Of a stretch of DNA of 64,000 nt, positions 10,362 to 21,023 are shown piece after piece. The notes beneath the pieces are model-generated. The model made no database searches. It worked only from the letters and a program-made list of their open reading frames with translations, and was not told the DNA's origin. The translations under genes and the position numbers were made by a program. Within the stretch, counting starts at the first letter, position 1. Every line of letters starts with the position of its first letter. Source of the DNA: Dendronalium phyllosphericum CENA369 (GTDB lineage Bacteria > Cyanobacteriota > Cyanobacteriia > Cyanobacteriales > Nostocaceae); NCBI RefSeq assembly GCF_016056275.1, contig NZ_JAECZA010000001.1, positions 934-64,933 of the forward strand, in the 5' to 3' direction.

Positions 10362-11948
10362 ATGCCTTATACAATTCCTAACAACAGTTGCGTTGGATGT
10401 GACAACTGCCGTCCCCAATGTCCTACGGGTGCAATCAGACTAGAGAACGATGAATACTGGATCGATCCTTGTCTTTGTAACAACTGCGAAGGCTATTATC
10501 CGGAACCGCAATGTGTAATAGCTTGTCCGACAAATTCTCCGATGCCTTGGCAGGCGAAAAAAGGAAGATGTAAAGTTGAACCGAGAGATGCTACCAGCCC
10601 AGATTTATTTTCCAATGGGAAGAATAACCCATTTGCTTCCGCGATCGCAATTTGGGAAGCTTGCAACGTATTGGCACAACGTACATCCCTCAACTGGGAA
10701 ATTGATGCTGAGGGTTACTTATGTTATGGACGACAAGTCAAACAAGGTCGAGGAGCGATCGCCTTTCACATCCAAGATCCCTTTAAAGTTAGCGATCGCG
10801 TCACAGACTTAACAGCCATCGAAGAGCTTGACATTAGAGCTGCTAGCATTCATTTGATCTTTGCCGCCCATGCTACAGCCTTAGAGCAACCTTGGCAAGA
10901 AGAGTTTGCGATCGACGAACGCCAAATCGAAAAATATTTAGGCTTAGAGAAACGCAAAGACCTGAGTAAAAATGCCAAGTTAGCTTTAATGAAAAACATT
11001 GTACAGCAAGCTTGCTCGCTAATTGTTTCCATTGACTGGCCGGGGCAAGGTCGAGTTCAAGGATTCTCAATTAAACAGAGTCGCTTGTGGCACTTAGTAG
11101 ATATTCAGCACCACTTTCAAGAAGATAAAATGGGGTGCAAATATCTAGTTGGACTAACTTTTAAAGTGAGAGCAGGAATATGGGCGCAATATTTCTTAAA
11201 TAAACAAGCATGTAAACAGCGAACTGCATTTTATCAATACGGTAGTCTGCCGAAAACGCTATTAACTACTGTAATGAGCATTTGGCAGCAACATGAAGGA
11301 GCAGTCAGACTTATGCTGTGGTTGCTGTTTAAAACCAAAATGGGTAAAGAACAACGCATCACTGTTCCTACCTTGCTACGCATCGCTTACGGAGAAGAAA
11401 AAGTCGCCCTGGCTGCCAGACAAAGAGAAGAACGCAAACGTTTGCTGCGAACATTTGAAAACGATCTAGAAGTTCTCAATCATCTTGGCATTAAACCAAT
11501 TTTCGATCCTGTAACTTACCCAGCAGAAATTCAACCATTATGGGCTAAGTTAATGGGCATTCCTGAAGATCCAGATGAAGCATTGGAATTTTGGATCAAT
11601 GATGCTGGTGGCGAAAACCGTCTCACAGATTCAGGCCCCCGTGGTAAGTGGAATCTATTGATGAATGCGCGGATTTTATCTTTTGAATTACCACCAGAAT
11701 GGGAACAAAACTCTGAATCTGAAAAAAGGCAGCGGCGAACTATCAAGTCCAGAAGAAAGCCCAAAATTACAGGTGATTTGCTTGGCGAACAAATTTTACA
11801 GGCGCGGCAAAATTTAAAACTCTCCCAGCGGGAATTGGCAAAGCTCACAGGTAAAAGCCAAAGCTGGATTCGAGACGTAGAAAATGGTCGCTTAAAAGCC
11901 AAGTTAGAAGACCAATTACTGTTGCGAAAAGTTCTAAATATTGCTTAG
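10362..11948 (+). CDS. cnfR: CnfR/PatB: ferredoxin-domain plus HTH activator of nitrogen fixation genes
   Basis: MPYTIPNNSCVGCDNCRPQCPTGAI ... CLCNNCEGYYPEPQCVIACP N-terminal Fe-S motifs and a C-terminal XRE-like HTH (LSQRELAKLTGKSQSWIRDVENGRLKAK). ATG at 10362 preferred over the GTG at 10347. Confidence 0.92.
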   Translation: MPYTIPNNSCVGCDNCRPQCPTGAIRLENDEYWIDPCLCNNCEGYYPEPQCVIACPTNSPMPWQAKKGRCKVEPRDATSPDLFSNGKNNPFASAIAIWEACNVLAQRTSLNWEIDAEGYLCYGRQVKQGRGAIAFHIQDPFKVSDRVTDLTAIEELDIRAASIHLIFAAHATALEQPWQEEFAIDERQIEKYLGLEKRKDLSKNAKLALMKNIVQQACSLIVSIDWPGQGRVQGFSIKQSRLWHLVDIQHHFQEDKMGCKYLVGLTFKVRAGIWAQYFLNKQACKQRTAFYQYGSLPKTLLTTVMSIWQQHEGAVRLMLWLLFKTKMGKEQRITVPTLLRIAYGEEKVALAARQREERKRLLRTFENDLEVLNHLGIKPIFDPVTYPAEIQPLWAKLMGIPEDPDEALEFWINDAGGENRLTDSGPRGKWNLLMNARILSFELPPEWEQNSESEKRQRRTIKSRRKPKITGDLLGEQILQARQNLKLSQRELAKLTGKSQSWIRDVENGRLKAKLEDQLLLRKVLNIA

Positions 11949-11984
11949 AGGACTTCCAAATAAAAGCTGGCTTCACAGTCATCA

Positions 11985-12143
11985 ACAGCTAGTGCTGTGC
12001 GGTGAATCACCACTGCAAACAGAAGTTGCCAGGAGGGCTGACCGCAGGGTAGCAAGTGGAGCGGTTTCCCTCCAAAGCCATTAACAAATATCCCCTGCAT
12101 TGCAAGCTTATCTCTGAGCCAATTGCAAAAGCAGGGGTTTTTT
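11985..12143 (+). ncRNA. Candidate structured RNA with multiple hairpins and a Rho-independent terminator
   Basis: Hairpins ACAGCtagtGCTGT (11985-11998), GGTGaatCACC (12001-12011), GGAGGG..CCGC..GCGG..CCCTCC (12032-12073), terminator CCCCTGC..GCAGGGGTTTTTT (12092-12143). Confidence 0.5.
12092..12143 (+). terminator. Rho-independent terminator
   Basis: CCCCTGC ... GCAGGGG followed by TTTTTT. Confidence 0.8.
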
Positions 12144-12165
12144 AAATTTTATTCGATTGGAAAAA

Positions 12166-12492
12166 CTATTTAACAGAGACAGCATCTACATCAATGGTGT
12201 TTGCGTTGGAAGCAGAAGCCTCTGACTGATTGTCTGAGTGATTTGGGTCTTGACTATTCACATTACCTTTGCGAGCCTTCCAGCCTTCAATCACTAGTCC
12301 AGATACTTCAGAAACTAGTAGTGTCATCAGGAAAACATCATCAATCTGTCCCACAATAGGTATAAAGTCTGGGGCGATATCAAATGGGCTGACTAGATAA
12401 ACTAGTGTTCCTAAAATAACCCACCAACGGTACTTTGGATTACGAAGCAAATTGCGATACCAAGTGTAAAGCGATTGGACTGAGAATTTCAT
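12166..12492 (-). CDS. DUF1232/YkvA-family membrane protein
   Basis: YRNLLRNPKYRWWVILGTLVYLVSPFDIAPDFIPIVGQIDDVFLMTLLVSE. Confidence 0.88.
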   Translation of the reverse strand: MKFSVQSLYTWYRNLLRNPKYRWWVILGTLVYLVSPFDIAPDFIPIVGQIDDVFLMTLLVSEVSGLVIEGWKARKGNVNSQDPNHSDNQSEASASNANTIDVDAVSVK

Positions 12493-12777
12493 TTTTTAGC
12501 CCTCTAATTACTTTTAATTTTGACAAATTATACTAAAGATTTCTGGTGGGAATAACCGCCCATGTTAGTCTGGAAGACGCTACTCGTAAAGAGTTAGAGA
12601 AAAAAGGGGAAAGGTTTAGATATTCCCTTTTCCCAAGCGTTCCCCCTGTTTCCCCATCTTCTGACTGCTTACTTTATTCTGCGATTGGGCACAAGAATAT
12701 GGTAATTGTGCATTAATCTCTAGAATTAAAATGCTTTGGGATATTTGTTCTAACAATGCAGGGAGGAAACTTAAGAA

Positions 12778-13530
12778 ATGGATATTTTAGATTTGTTTTA
12801 TAAGGGCGGGCCAGCGATGTGGCCTTTGCTTGTTCTGTCAATACTGTCTTTAAGCGTGATTTTCGAGCGTTTGTGGTTTTGGTTGCGAATTTTAACTCAG
12901 GAAAAGGAAATAGTCACTCGCGTTCTAGATGCTGCCCGTGATAATTGGGAAGTAGCTGCGGAAATGGCTAAACGAGCAACAGATCAACCTATCGGGCGGT
13001 TTCTCTATGCGCCTTTAAGCCTGCGTAATATTGATAGTGAAACCTTTCGACTGGCGCTGGAATCCACAGCCGAAGATGAATTAGCTGGGATGCGGCGGGG
13101 CGAAAAACTTTTAGAAGCCGTGATTGCCCTAGCACCACTGTTGGGATTGTTGGGTACAGTTTTGGGTTTGATTCACTCTTTGCGGTCAATTCGGATTGGC
13201 GATTTAGGAACAGAATCCACAGCTGGAGTGACAACTGGTATTGGTGAATCCTTAATTAGTACGGCAACAGGGCTAATAGTTGCGATCGTGAGTTTGGCAT
13301 TTTACCGCTTGTTTCAAGGCTTTTTAGTCAACCAAGTCAAAGTATTTCGTAAGGCCGGGAATGAAATGGAATTGCTTTACCGTCAGTCGCCGCCTAATTT
13401 TAGCAATAGTACATCAGTAATAGCAGAGGAAACTTCACGCAACAGCTTCAATCCGCCCCGGAAGCGAGGTAAAAGCACTTTTCCCGAACCTCCTGCACCT
13501 CCAAATACTCCAGATTCATTAGAATCATAG
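12778..13530 (+). CDS. exbB: MotA/TolQ/ExbB proton channel family protein
   Basis: [24 protein letters not shown] ... [14 protein letters not shown] ... [17 protein letters not shown]. Confidence 0.9.
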   Translation: MDILDLFYKGGPAMWPLLVLSILSLSVIFERLWFWLRILTQEKEIVTRVLDAARDNWEVAAEMAKRATDQPIGRFLYAPLSLRNIDSETFRLALESTAEDELAGMRRGEKLLEAVIALAPLLGLLGTVLGLIHSLRSIRIGDLGTESTAGVTTGIGESLISTATGLIVAIVSLAFYRLFQGFLVNQVKVFRKAGNEMELLYRQSPPNFSNSTSVIAEETSRNSFNPPRKRGKSTFPEPPAPPNTPDSLES

Positions 13531-13575
13531 TCAATTAATGTTAGATACATCCCAAATTATGCATAGAGTCAGACA

Positions 13576-14247
13576 ATGAAAGTTAATCTACATACTCCAA
13601 TTGAAGAAATACAAGTTCAGATTATTCCTTTAATTGATGTCGTTTTTTGTATCCTGACGTTTTTTCTGTTAGCAGCTTTGCAATTTACTCGCCAACAGGT
13701 AATTAATGTTGATTTGCCTAAAGCCAGCACAAGTACAGTCGCTAGTGCAAGCTCACAAAATGCCAGTCAGATTGTCACTATTGATGCTGTTGGTAATACT
13801 TACATAGAAAAACAACTCGTGAGAAAAGAAGAGTTGGCGCAGAGATTAAAGAAGTATCTCGAACAAAATCCCAACGGCATTTTAGTACTAAATGCATCGC
13901 GTACAGCTACTTACAATGATGTGATTGAGACTTTGGATTTACTCAGACAAGTAGGAGGCGATCGCGTCTCTCTAGGAATTATACCCGGCCCATCGCAATT
14001 ACCCACATCACCTATACCTACTAATCCCAATTTTCCAGTAAATCCTGAAAACATACCTAATACTGTTCCAATTCCTGGAATCAATCCCCAAGGCGAGTTT
14101 AACCCTAACTTGCCTTCAAATCCTAATCAAGTTCCCTTACCCACAACACCCAGCCTACCACCAACAAATCAAGGTGTTACTCCCATCGTTCCCAGTACAC
14201 AAGTACCTCAAGTACCTACAAAAACTAATCCCGTTCCTCAAAGATAA
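13576..14247 (+). CDS. exbD: ExbD/TolR biopolymer transport protein with Pro/Asn-rich C-terminal tail
   Basis: IQVQIIPLIDVVFCILTFFLLAALQFTRQ; long PNxP-type tail. Confidence 0.9.
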   Translation: MKVNLHTPIEEIQVQIIPLIDVVFCILTFFLLAALQFTRQQVINVDLPKASTSTVASASSQNASQIVTIDAVGNTYIEKQLVRKEELAQRLKKYLEQNPNGILVLNASRTATYNDVIETLDLLRQVGGDRVSLGIIPGPSQLPTSPIPTNPNFPVNPENIPNTVPIPGINPQGEFNPNLPSNPNQVPLPTTPSLPPTNQGVTPIVPSTQVPQVPTKTNPVPQR

Positions 14248-14272
14248 GATATCAGCTTTGTGAGTTACATTA

Positions 14273-14306
14273 ATACCCCACCCGCGCGATCGCGCGGATG
14301 GGGTGT
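14273..14306. terminator. Strong palindromic hairpin after exbD (HIP1 core)
   Basis: TACCCCACCCGCGCGATCGCGCGGATGGGGTGTA. Confidence 0.55.
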
Positions 14307-14448
14307 ACCTCATATACTTGCAAGATGCTGTATTTAAATTTTTTCCTAAAACCTAAAGATATAAGAAATAAATTCTGGCTAGATAAAAAAAACTGCTAAT
14401 TTACAAATAACTTGGTTGAGCTTCAAAGATTGTCTATCACCAAACTGA

Positions 14449-14856
14449 GTGTACCGCCAATTGCCATTTGCGTTTCAGGGGTTATGGCTAATGAATGAAA
14501 TTGTTACGCTTTTAATTGTTTGGATAGTAACATCTATCAGCTTGTTAATTATTAGCAAGTTGCCTTTGGGAGTTGAAATTGACAATCCCCAAAAAGCATT
14601 TTTATCTGCTGCAATACTGGGTATTGTCACGGCAATAGTCAGACCGATTTTACGCCTAGTATTTGCTGTACCTAATGTGCTGACATTTGACTTACTATCT
14701 AGCATTTTTACCTTCATGATTGCCGTTGTTTGTTTTAGTATCGCGGCTTGGTTGGTAGAAGGCTTTCGCTTGCGTTTCGGTATTTGGAGTGCTGTACTAG
14801 GGGCATTTACACTCACTCTCATCAACAGCTTAATCTACAGACTATTGGGTGTATAA
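14449..14856 (+). CDS. Phage-holin-superfamily-IV-like small membrane protein
   Basis: ~110-aa four-TM protein; true start probably MNEIVTLLIVW at ~14491. Confidence 0.65.
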   Translation: MYRQLPFAFQGLWLMNEIVTLLIVWIVTSISLLIISKLPLGVEIDNPQKAFLSAAILGIVTAIVRPILRLVFAVPNVLTFDLLSSIFTFMIAVVCFSIAAWLVEGFRLRFGIWSAVLGAFTLTLINSLIYRLLGV

Positions 14857-14931
14857 AGTTAAGAGTGATAAGTAATGAGTTATGAGTTGTTAATAACTCC
14901 TAACTCTTAATTTCTAACTCTTAACTTTTCA

Positions 14932-15639
14932 CTATTCGTTGGCAGTTGGGGGAGCAACTGGGGCAGTTGATTGTTGTTTGCGCTGTTCGCGTTTTTTGCG
15001 ATCCGCTGAGAGCATATCTGCCATTACTATAAGTGCTTGTGCCATCTTGTCTAAGTTTGAAAGGTATAACTCCAAATCTTTGTTGAGTTTCTCTTCTGAA
15101 AGCTTTAAGCCAGCAGCGACAGTTTTTAAAGCCTCAGTGCGTTGCTTTTCATCTTTGACTAATTCTGGATTTGAAAACTCTAGCAACGAGAATAAACCTA
15201 TTGCAAACAAGCGACTGTATTTAAAGTTAGGATTATTAGCGATCGCTTGCAGTTGTGCTTGCAGGTCAGGATCGCGATCGAGATTTGTAGTTTGGCCGAG
15301 CCACGCTGTTAAATCATTTACTGATAGACTTTTAGCTAAATTTTGCAGCCGTTCAGCTTCTTGTCGATAGCGTTGTGGTTCCTGCTCTACAGCCTGACAC
15401 AGGGCGTTAAAAATCGATTCTTTATCCCCCTCTGGTTGGTAGCCTTGCATGAAGCGGTCAAATGATGTGACGACACCCAATGCATAAATAGAATTGTAGC
15501 TAAAGTCAACATTGACTGATAGCAGATGCATTTCCACCATCAGTTCTTCCACAACCCGACGATAAATTGTGTTAATCGGTCGAGTGTGAAGGGAGTAAAA
15601 AGTTCGCTTTGTATCAGAGACGGTGCGGACGTTATTCAC
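14932..15639 (-). CDS. thf1: Photosystem II biogenesis protein Psb29/Thf1
   Basis: [64 protein letters not shown]. Confidence 0.95.
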   Translation of the reverse strand: MNNVRTVSDTKRTFYSLHTRPINTIYRRVVEELMVEMHLLSVNVDFSYNSIYALGVVTSFDRFMQGYQPEGDKESIFNALCQAVEQEPQRYRQEAERLQNLAKSLSVNDLTAWLGQTTNLDRDPDLQAQLQAIANNPNFKYSRLFAIGLFSLLEFSNPELVKDEKQRTEALKTVAAGLKLSEEKLNKDLELYLSNLDKMAQALIVMADMLSADRKKREQRKQQSTAPVAPPTANE

Positions 15640-15905
15640 AAATAAAAAGAAAATGTTAAGCGCGACGTTATATTATTCTCTCCCTTAAAGGCGACTTTGC
15701 CAAGTTCAGGTTTCCGAACACGAGCTACTATTTCAGGAAACTCCAAAAAACTAATTAGTTCCCAGTCATACAGTTGACAGTCAATAATTACAAGTGGAAT
15801 ATTTTTTATTTGCAAGTCCTTTAACTAGTAGTATGAGGGGTGTGAACCCTCTTTGCTAGATAGCTACCCAAAAATTATGATTGATTGTGATTATGTATCG
15901 CAATT

Positions 15906-16508
15906 ATGAGCTTTTCACCAAATTTAAGAGCTTTAGGTGAGTACCTAGCAGGTGAATTTGATAATCAAGAGCAAGCATTGGCAGAGCCAGTGTGGTTCGT
16001 CCACTTGCGGATGTGGCAAAGACCAGTAGATTTATTTCGAGAAGATAGCATTACCTTGTTTGCCGAACAAGCCAATATTCTTAACTTAGACCGTCCATAT
16101 CGCCAGAGAATTATGCGGCTAATGCCAAATCAAGACTCTGGTTCGATCGTAATTCAGTACTATATGCTTAAAGATCCAAGTGCCTTAAGTGGTGCAGGTT
16201 GTAATCCGGCTTTACTTAAGACACTGGCGATCGAGCAATTAGATTTACTACCAGGTTGCATTCTCACAGTTACTCAAGAGATACTAGCTCCCAATAGCTA
16301 TAAGTTTGCCGCTACTCCACTTCCAGAAAATCGTTGCAGCTTTACTTATCTTGGCAATAGCATACAAGTTTCCTTGGGGTTTGAAGCCACGACAGCAGAA
16401 TTTCACAGCTACGACAAAGGAATTGACCCAGAAACTGGCAAAGCCACTTGGGGAGCGATTATCGGCCCTTATCGCTACACTAAGCGAGAACAGTACTCTC
16501 TATTTTAA
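15906..16508 (+). CDS. cpcT: CpcT/CpeT-family chromophore lyase
   Basis: LGEYLAGEFDNQEQALAEPVWFVHLRMWQRPV ... DLLPGCILTV ... SFTYLGNSIQVSLGFEA. Confidence 0.88.
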   Translation: MSFSPNLRALGEYLAGEFDNQEQALAEPVWFVHLRMWQRPVDLFREDSITLFAEQANILNLDRPYRQRIMRLMPNQDSGSIVIQYYMLKDPSALSGAGCNPALLKTLAIEQLDLLPGCILTVTQEILAPNSYKFAATPLPENRCSFTYLGNSIQVSLGFEATTAEFHSYDKGIDPETGKATWGAIIGPYRYTKREQYSLF

Positions 16509-16513
16509 ATTTC

Positions 16514-16558
16514 AAATTTTGGATTCTACTGTAATTTAAAATCTCAAATCCAAAATTT
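16514..16558. terminator. Bidirectional terminator-like inverted repeat between converging genes
   Basis: AAATTTTGGATT (16514-16525) / AATCCAAAATTT (16547-16558). Confidence 0.6.
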
Positions 16559-16943
16559 AGCTAGCGATACTACGAGGTACACCTTCTAAAGCTTCATCCT
16601 CCGTTTCAAAGATTTCAAATACCGTATCCATCATCGTAACTTCAAACACAAGTTTGGCTTCTGGATGTACATTACAGATGCGGAAACTGCCCTTGACTTT
16701 ATCAGCATCGCGCATCCCAGCGACCAAAGATGTCAGCCCAGAACTATCAATAAAATTTACTTGGCCGAGATTCACAACTACATGGCGACTGAGTTTAGAA
16801 ATACATTCCTGTAACTTCAGGCGAAATTGCCAAGCCGTGGTGATATCAAGGCGACCTGCTGGTGTCAAGACAATAACAGTATTACCATCTTGGGTTGTAT
16901 AAGTTGTTTGTTCTATCTGAATCACTAAGCCTCCCCGTGGCAC
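16557..16943 (-). CDS. STAS-domain anti-sigma factor antagonist
   Basis: VIVLTPAGRLDITTAWQFRLKLQECI ... VNLGQVNFIDSSGLTSLVAGMRDA. Confidence 0.9.
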   Translation of the reverse strand: MPRGGLVIQIEQTTYTTQDGNTVIVLTPAGRLDITTAWQFRLKLQECISKLSRHVVVNLGQVNFIDSSGLTSLVAGMRDADKVKGSFRICNVHPEAKLVFEVTMMDTVFEIFETEDEALEGVPRSIAS

Positions 16944-17215
16944 TCATTTTAAAATTGACTGCTGCTGGATTTAATCTGGGATTGGTGAGTCGATAGACTT
17001 GCTTTTAGGCAATTTTTACTTTCTCTAAGCCAAAACAATCTCCGGAGAGTTAGTAAATGAGTTGACTCACCCCTTCCAAACTTAATTCAGTGCTAACACT
17101 TGAGATTAACAAGCGACAGCTAAATTTGTCACCTTTTTTGCTAGGTGCTTACTTTTAGTAGTTTAACTCACCAAAATAGTGCTGAGTAACCTTGTAAGTA
17201 CTTAGTAGGGATTGG

Positions 17216-17363
17216 GGATTGGGAACTGGGGATTAGGGATTGGGGATTGGGGATTGGAAGACAAGGAGACAAGGGGAAGAGGCAGGGGGCAGAGGGGAAA
17301 AATGAGAAAAATATTGTTCCCTATTCCCTTGCCCAACTGACCACTGACAACTGACAACTGACC
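17216..17363. repeat. STRR-type intergenic repeats (GGGGATT and ACTGACC/ACTGACA)
   Basis: ggggattgggaactggggattagggattggggattggggattgg, later gaccactgacaactgacaactgaccactgac. Confidence 0.85.
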
Positions 17364-17369
17364 ACTGAC

Positions 17370-18416
17370 TTAGCACTCAGGACTCTTGAAGTTTAGCCAA
17401 TCTTGAGGCTTGAGGAAGGTTTCATACAATTCGGCTTCTGGAGTATTGGGTTCTGGCTGATAACCGTATTCCCAGCGTACTAAGGGTGGTAGGGACATCA
17501 AAATAGATTCTGTACGTCCGTTGGTTTGCAGACCAAAGATAGTGCCTCGGTCATAAACCAAGTTGAATTCTACATACCTGCCCCGGCGATAGAGTTGGAA
17601 ATTCCGTTCGCGATCGCCATACTCGATTTCATGTCGCCGTTGTACAATTGGCACGTAAGCTGGCAAAAATGCTCTGCCACAGCCTTGAACAAAGGCAAAT
17701 AAATCTTCCCAATTGCGTTGCTCTGGTGCGCCCACTTGGTTGCTGTAGATGGCTGCTTCTCCGTTGGGGTTGGGGCCGCGATACAAATTACCCTGACCAT
17801 CTTGATAATCCAAAAATAGACCGCCGATGCCGCGTGTCTCACCCCGATGCTTGAGATAGAAATATTCATCACACCAGCGCTTAAACACTGGATAATACTC
17901 TGGGTGGTGTTGATCGCAAGCCTGCTTCAGCGTTTTATGGAAATGGGTAGCATCCTCGGCAAAGGGATAATAAGGTGTTAAATCAGCACCGCCACCAAAC
18001 CACCAGACTGGTCCTGCCTCAAAATAGCGGTAATTTAAGTGGACTGTCGGTACATAAGGATTGCGCGGATGTAACACTAATGAAGTGCCTGTAGCATAGA
18101 AGCCGTGTCCGGCAGCTTCGGGGCGCTGGGCTAAAATTGATGCAGGCAGATGAGAACCCCAGACTTCAGAAAAATTTACACCTGCTTGTTCAAATATTGC
18201 ACCATCACGCAACACGCGCGATCGCCCTCCACCCCCTTCTGGACGTTCCCAACTATCCTCATGAAACTTACCTGCACCATCGATTTCTGCCAAAGCTTGA
18301 GAAATTTCGTCTTGCAGCTGTTTCATAAACTGACTGACTCTAGTTTGAGCATCAGTTGCTGGCAAAGACTTGGAAGGTACTGCGTCTACAGTGGGAGTGT
18401 GCGAGTTGGTCAACAT
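17370..18416 (-). CDS. hemF: Oxygen-dependent coproporphyrinogen III oxidase
   Basis: [35 protein letters not shown] ... [15 protein letters not shown]. Confidence 0.97.
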   Translation of the reverse strand: MLTNSHTPTVDAVPSKSLPATDAQTRVSQFMKQLQDEISQALAEIDGAGKFHEDSWERPEGGGGRSRVLRDGAIFEQAGVNFSEVWGSHLPASILAQRPEAAGHGFYATGTSLVLHPRNPYVPTVHLNYRYFEAGPVWWFGGGADLTPYYPFAEDATHFHKTLKQACDQHHPEYYPVFKRWCDEYFYLKHRGETRGIGGLFLDYQDGQGNLYRGPNPNGEAAIYSNQVGAPEQRNWEDLFAFVQGCGRAFLPAYVPIVQRRHEIEYGDRERNFQLYRRGRYVEFNLVYDRGTIFGLQTNGRTESILMSLPPLVRWEYGYQPEPNTPEAELYETFLKPQDWLNFKSPEC

Positions 18417-18871
18417 AAGATTCCCGAACCTAAATTACAATTTCCGAAACGCCACAAATTTTTAGTTTAAAAATTTGCGGGCAAGACGAGCCAACAATCA
18501 GGCTCAATTTGCCCAGCCTAATTTTTTCTTAATGGTCAAGCATTTACAAAATTGATGGGCATGATTAGAGTTATTTTCCCTCAAATGCGTATAGGCTTGT
18601 ATATTGACTGAGTTTTTTTTGAATTTCTTGATGGGATTCTGGTGTCAACGTCAGACTCTGGCGAATTAAAATACGAGCACTCTCTACTTTAAAGCATCAA
18701 GGTACGGACTGAACTGTTCAATGGTGTTTCACGAGTCGAGGTTTAAATTCAAGAGCGATCGTGTTATCCTCTATGCCTAATCAGGGTTTGCCATGCTGAG
18801 GGCAAATTAGAGAAGTGCGATCCAACCATACCAGAGTTACCAGCAAGTGTGTAACGAGGAGGATTAGGCAA

Positions 18872-19396
18872 ATGCTAGGCTGTTTATCTAAATTCATCCA
18901 CCGCAAACGTCGGCGGTTTTGCGCTTCTCTGGTACGGACGTATCGAGAAATTAGTTCTGCTTCTGTAGATGAACTCTGGCTGAAGGTAGTTGACTTAACA
19001 GACGTTTCCTGGCATCCACAGCTCAAAAGTACCAACGTTCCCTACGGATTAGTACCCAAACCCGGATTGATTTACCAAGCGGTGACGCGCTTTTCACCGT
19101 TTCCCATCCGCATTTTCGTAGAGCGTGTCAATCCCAGAGAAATGCTGAGTATTCGAGTACTAGCGATTCCAGGTGTCGAGGAACGGATAACTTACCAAGT
19201 AGAATCCACAGTTTGTGGCACTTGCTTATCTTATTCTGTAACGCTACGAGGTTGGTTGTCTCCACTGATTTGGTCATTGTCCCGTCCTTACGCAGATCGT
19301 GTAGCGCGCTCATTAGTCGAAGCAGTAGAAAAAGCCGCATTGCAAGCAGTCTCAGGAAAGAAAAAATCTCTTAACGATAGTTGTTTTGATTTTTAG
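18872..19396 (+). CDS. SRPBCC-family (START-like) protein
   Basis: SASVDELWLKVVDLTDVSWHPQLKSTNVP...RPYADRVARSLVEAVEKAA; internal ATG 18872 preferred. Confidence 0.65.
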   Translation: MLGCLSKFIHRKRRRFCASLVRTYREISSASVDELWLKVVDLTDVSWHPQLKSTNVPYGLVPKPGLIYQAVTRFSPFPIRIFVERVNPREMLSIRVLAIPGVEERITYQVESTVCGTCLSYSVTLRGWLSPLIWSLSRPYADRVARSLVEAVEKAALQAVSGKKKSLNDSCFDF

Positions 19397-19618
19397 GGAA
19401 TGGGGATAAGACAGCAAGGTAAGAAAATTTTAAATGATGTTGACTCATCCTCAATAGCAAATCTCTAATCCTTAATACCTAAAGAAAGTTAAGATTCTAT
19501 TAGATGATAATGAAAATTTTTAAGTTTCATTACGGCGATCGCAGTAAAAATACTAAGCGATCGCTCAACTAATTTGCATCTGGTGACTAGCCAAGACGCA
19601 CGTGGTGATGTCTTCTCT

Positions 19619-19700
19619 ACCCTAGCCTTCTCCTCTGGAGACGCTAACGCGAACGACAAGCCGCGCCAACAAAGCGCGTCCACAGGTTCTGCTTTAGCAG
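19619..19700. repeat. Nostoc-type dispersed intergenic repeat (CTCTGGAGACGCTAACGCGAACG...)
   Basis: Sequence cttctcctctggagacgctaacgcgaacgacaagccgcgccaacaaagcgcg resembles common filamentous-cyanobacterial dispersed repeats. Confidence 0.5.
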
Positions 19701-19742
19701 TACGGGTAATGCATTTATTCATTTTTAATTTTGAATTGTTTT

Positions 19743-20813
19743 ATGTACAACGTCCTCGATTCGCGCTCTGTGTTAGAAGTGTTGCGACCAGTGCAAGACC
19801 CAGAACTCCGCAAAAGTCTGGTAGAACTGAATATGATTCGCAACGTCAAAATTGAAGGTGGCAAGGTAAGCTTCACTTTGGTGTTGACCACACCCGCTTG
19901 TCCCTTACGTGAATTTATCGTTGAAGACTGTGAAAGAGCTGTTAAAAAATTACCAGGCGTTACAGATGTCAGTGTAGAGGTGACAGCAGAAACACCCCAA
20001 CAAAAAAGCCTACCCGATCGCAATGGCGTTCCTGGTGTCAAAAATATTTTGGCAGTTTCCAGCGGCAAAGGTGGTGTTGGTAAAAGTACAGTGGCTGTTA
20101 ACGTCGCAGTGGCTTTAGCGCAAACTGGGGCGAAAGTTGGGTTGCTAGATGCCGATATTTACGGCCCCAACGATCCCACTATGCTAGGGCTGGCTGACGC
20201 TCAAATCGTCGTCCAATCCACAGAAAAAGGTGAAGTTTTAGAACCTGCCTTTAATCATGGTGTCAAATTAGTTTCAATGGGCTTTTTGATTGACCGAGAT
20301 CAGCCAGTGATTTGGCGGGGGCCGATGCTCAATGGAGTGATTCGCCAGTTTCTCTATCAAGTGCAATGGGGAGAACTGGACTATTTGATTGTAGATATGC
20401 CACCAGGAACCGGAGATGCTCAGTTAACTTTAACCCAAGCAGTACCGATGTCAGGAGCAGTAATTGTCACTACACCGCAAAACGTAGCGTTATTAGATTC
20501 GCGCAAAGGCTTGCGGATGTTCCAACAACTGCACGTCCCGGTGTTAGGGATCGTAGAAAACATGAGCTATTTTATTCCCCCAGATATGCCAGATAAGCAG
20601 TATGACATCTTTGGTTCTGGTGGTGGCTCAAAAACAGCTGCCGAGTTGGGAGTGCCTTTATTGGGGTGCGTACCGCTAGAAATTTCTACGAGAGTTGGCG
20701 GTGACAATGGTGTACCTATAGTTGTGGCCGATCCTAATTCAGCTTCTGCTAAAGCATTAAAAGCGATCGCTCTTGCTATTGCTGGTAAAGTATCAGTTGC
20801 AGCCCTGACATAA
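19743..20813 (+). CDS. mrp: Mrp/NBP35-family Fe-S carrier ATPase
   Basis: MIP18-like N-terminus (LRPVQDPELRKSLVELNMIRNV), ISSGKGGVGKST-type P-loop (VSSGKGGVGKSTVAVNVA), DADIYGPNDPTMLGL. Confidence 0.95.
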   Translation: MYNVLDSRSVLEVLRPVQDPELRKSLVELNMIRNVKIEGGKVSFTLVLTTPACPLREFIVEDCERAVKKLPGVTDVSVEVTAETPQQKSLPDRNGVPGVKNILAVSSGKGGVGKSTVAVNVAVALAQTGAKVGLLDADIYGPNDPTMLGLADAQIVVQSTEKGEVLEPAFNHGVKLVSMGFLIDRDQPVIWRGPMLNGVIRQFLYQVQWGELDYLIVDMPPGTGDAQLTLTQAVPMSGAVIVTTPQNVALLDSRKGLRMFQQLHVPVLGIVENMSYFIPPDMPDKQYDIFGSGGGSKTAAELGVPLLGCVPLEISTRVGGDNGVPIVVADPNSASAKALKAIALAIAGKVSVAALT

Positions 20814-20834
20814 GAAATTTTTAATTTCTGTCTG

Positions 20835-20858
20835 ATTCCTAGGCAAGAGCCTAGGAAT
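20835..20858. terminator. Hairpin downstream of mrp
   Basis: ATTCCTAGGCaagaGCCTAGGAAT. Confidence 0.5.
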
Positions 20859-21023
20859 ACAGATTATTACATAGTCGAAATCAAGCAAGATCGAGGGTGA
20901 AGTATAAAATTTTCATCCCATCCTGTGGTAATTCGCTACGCATTTACAGCCTTCATCCTTTAAACTTAAAACTTCTTGAGTCAATAAATTTAATTTTTCA
21001 AAGCTAAAGTCTACCATCGCACA

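Noticed and set aside
14939-15370. 143-aa + strand ORF
   Set aside because: Entirely antisense to thf1/psb29; composition looks like a shadow ORF.
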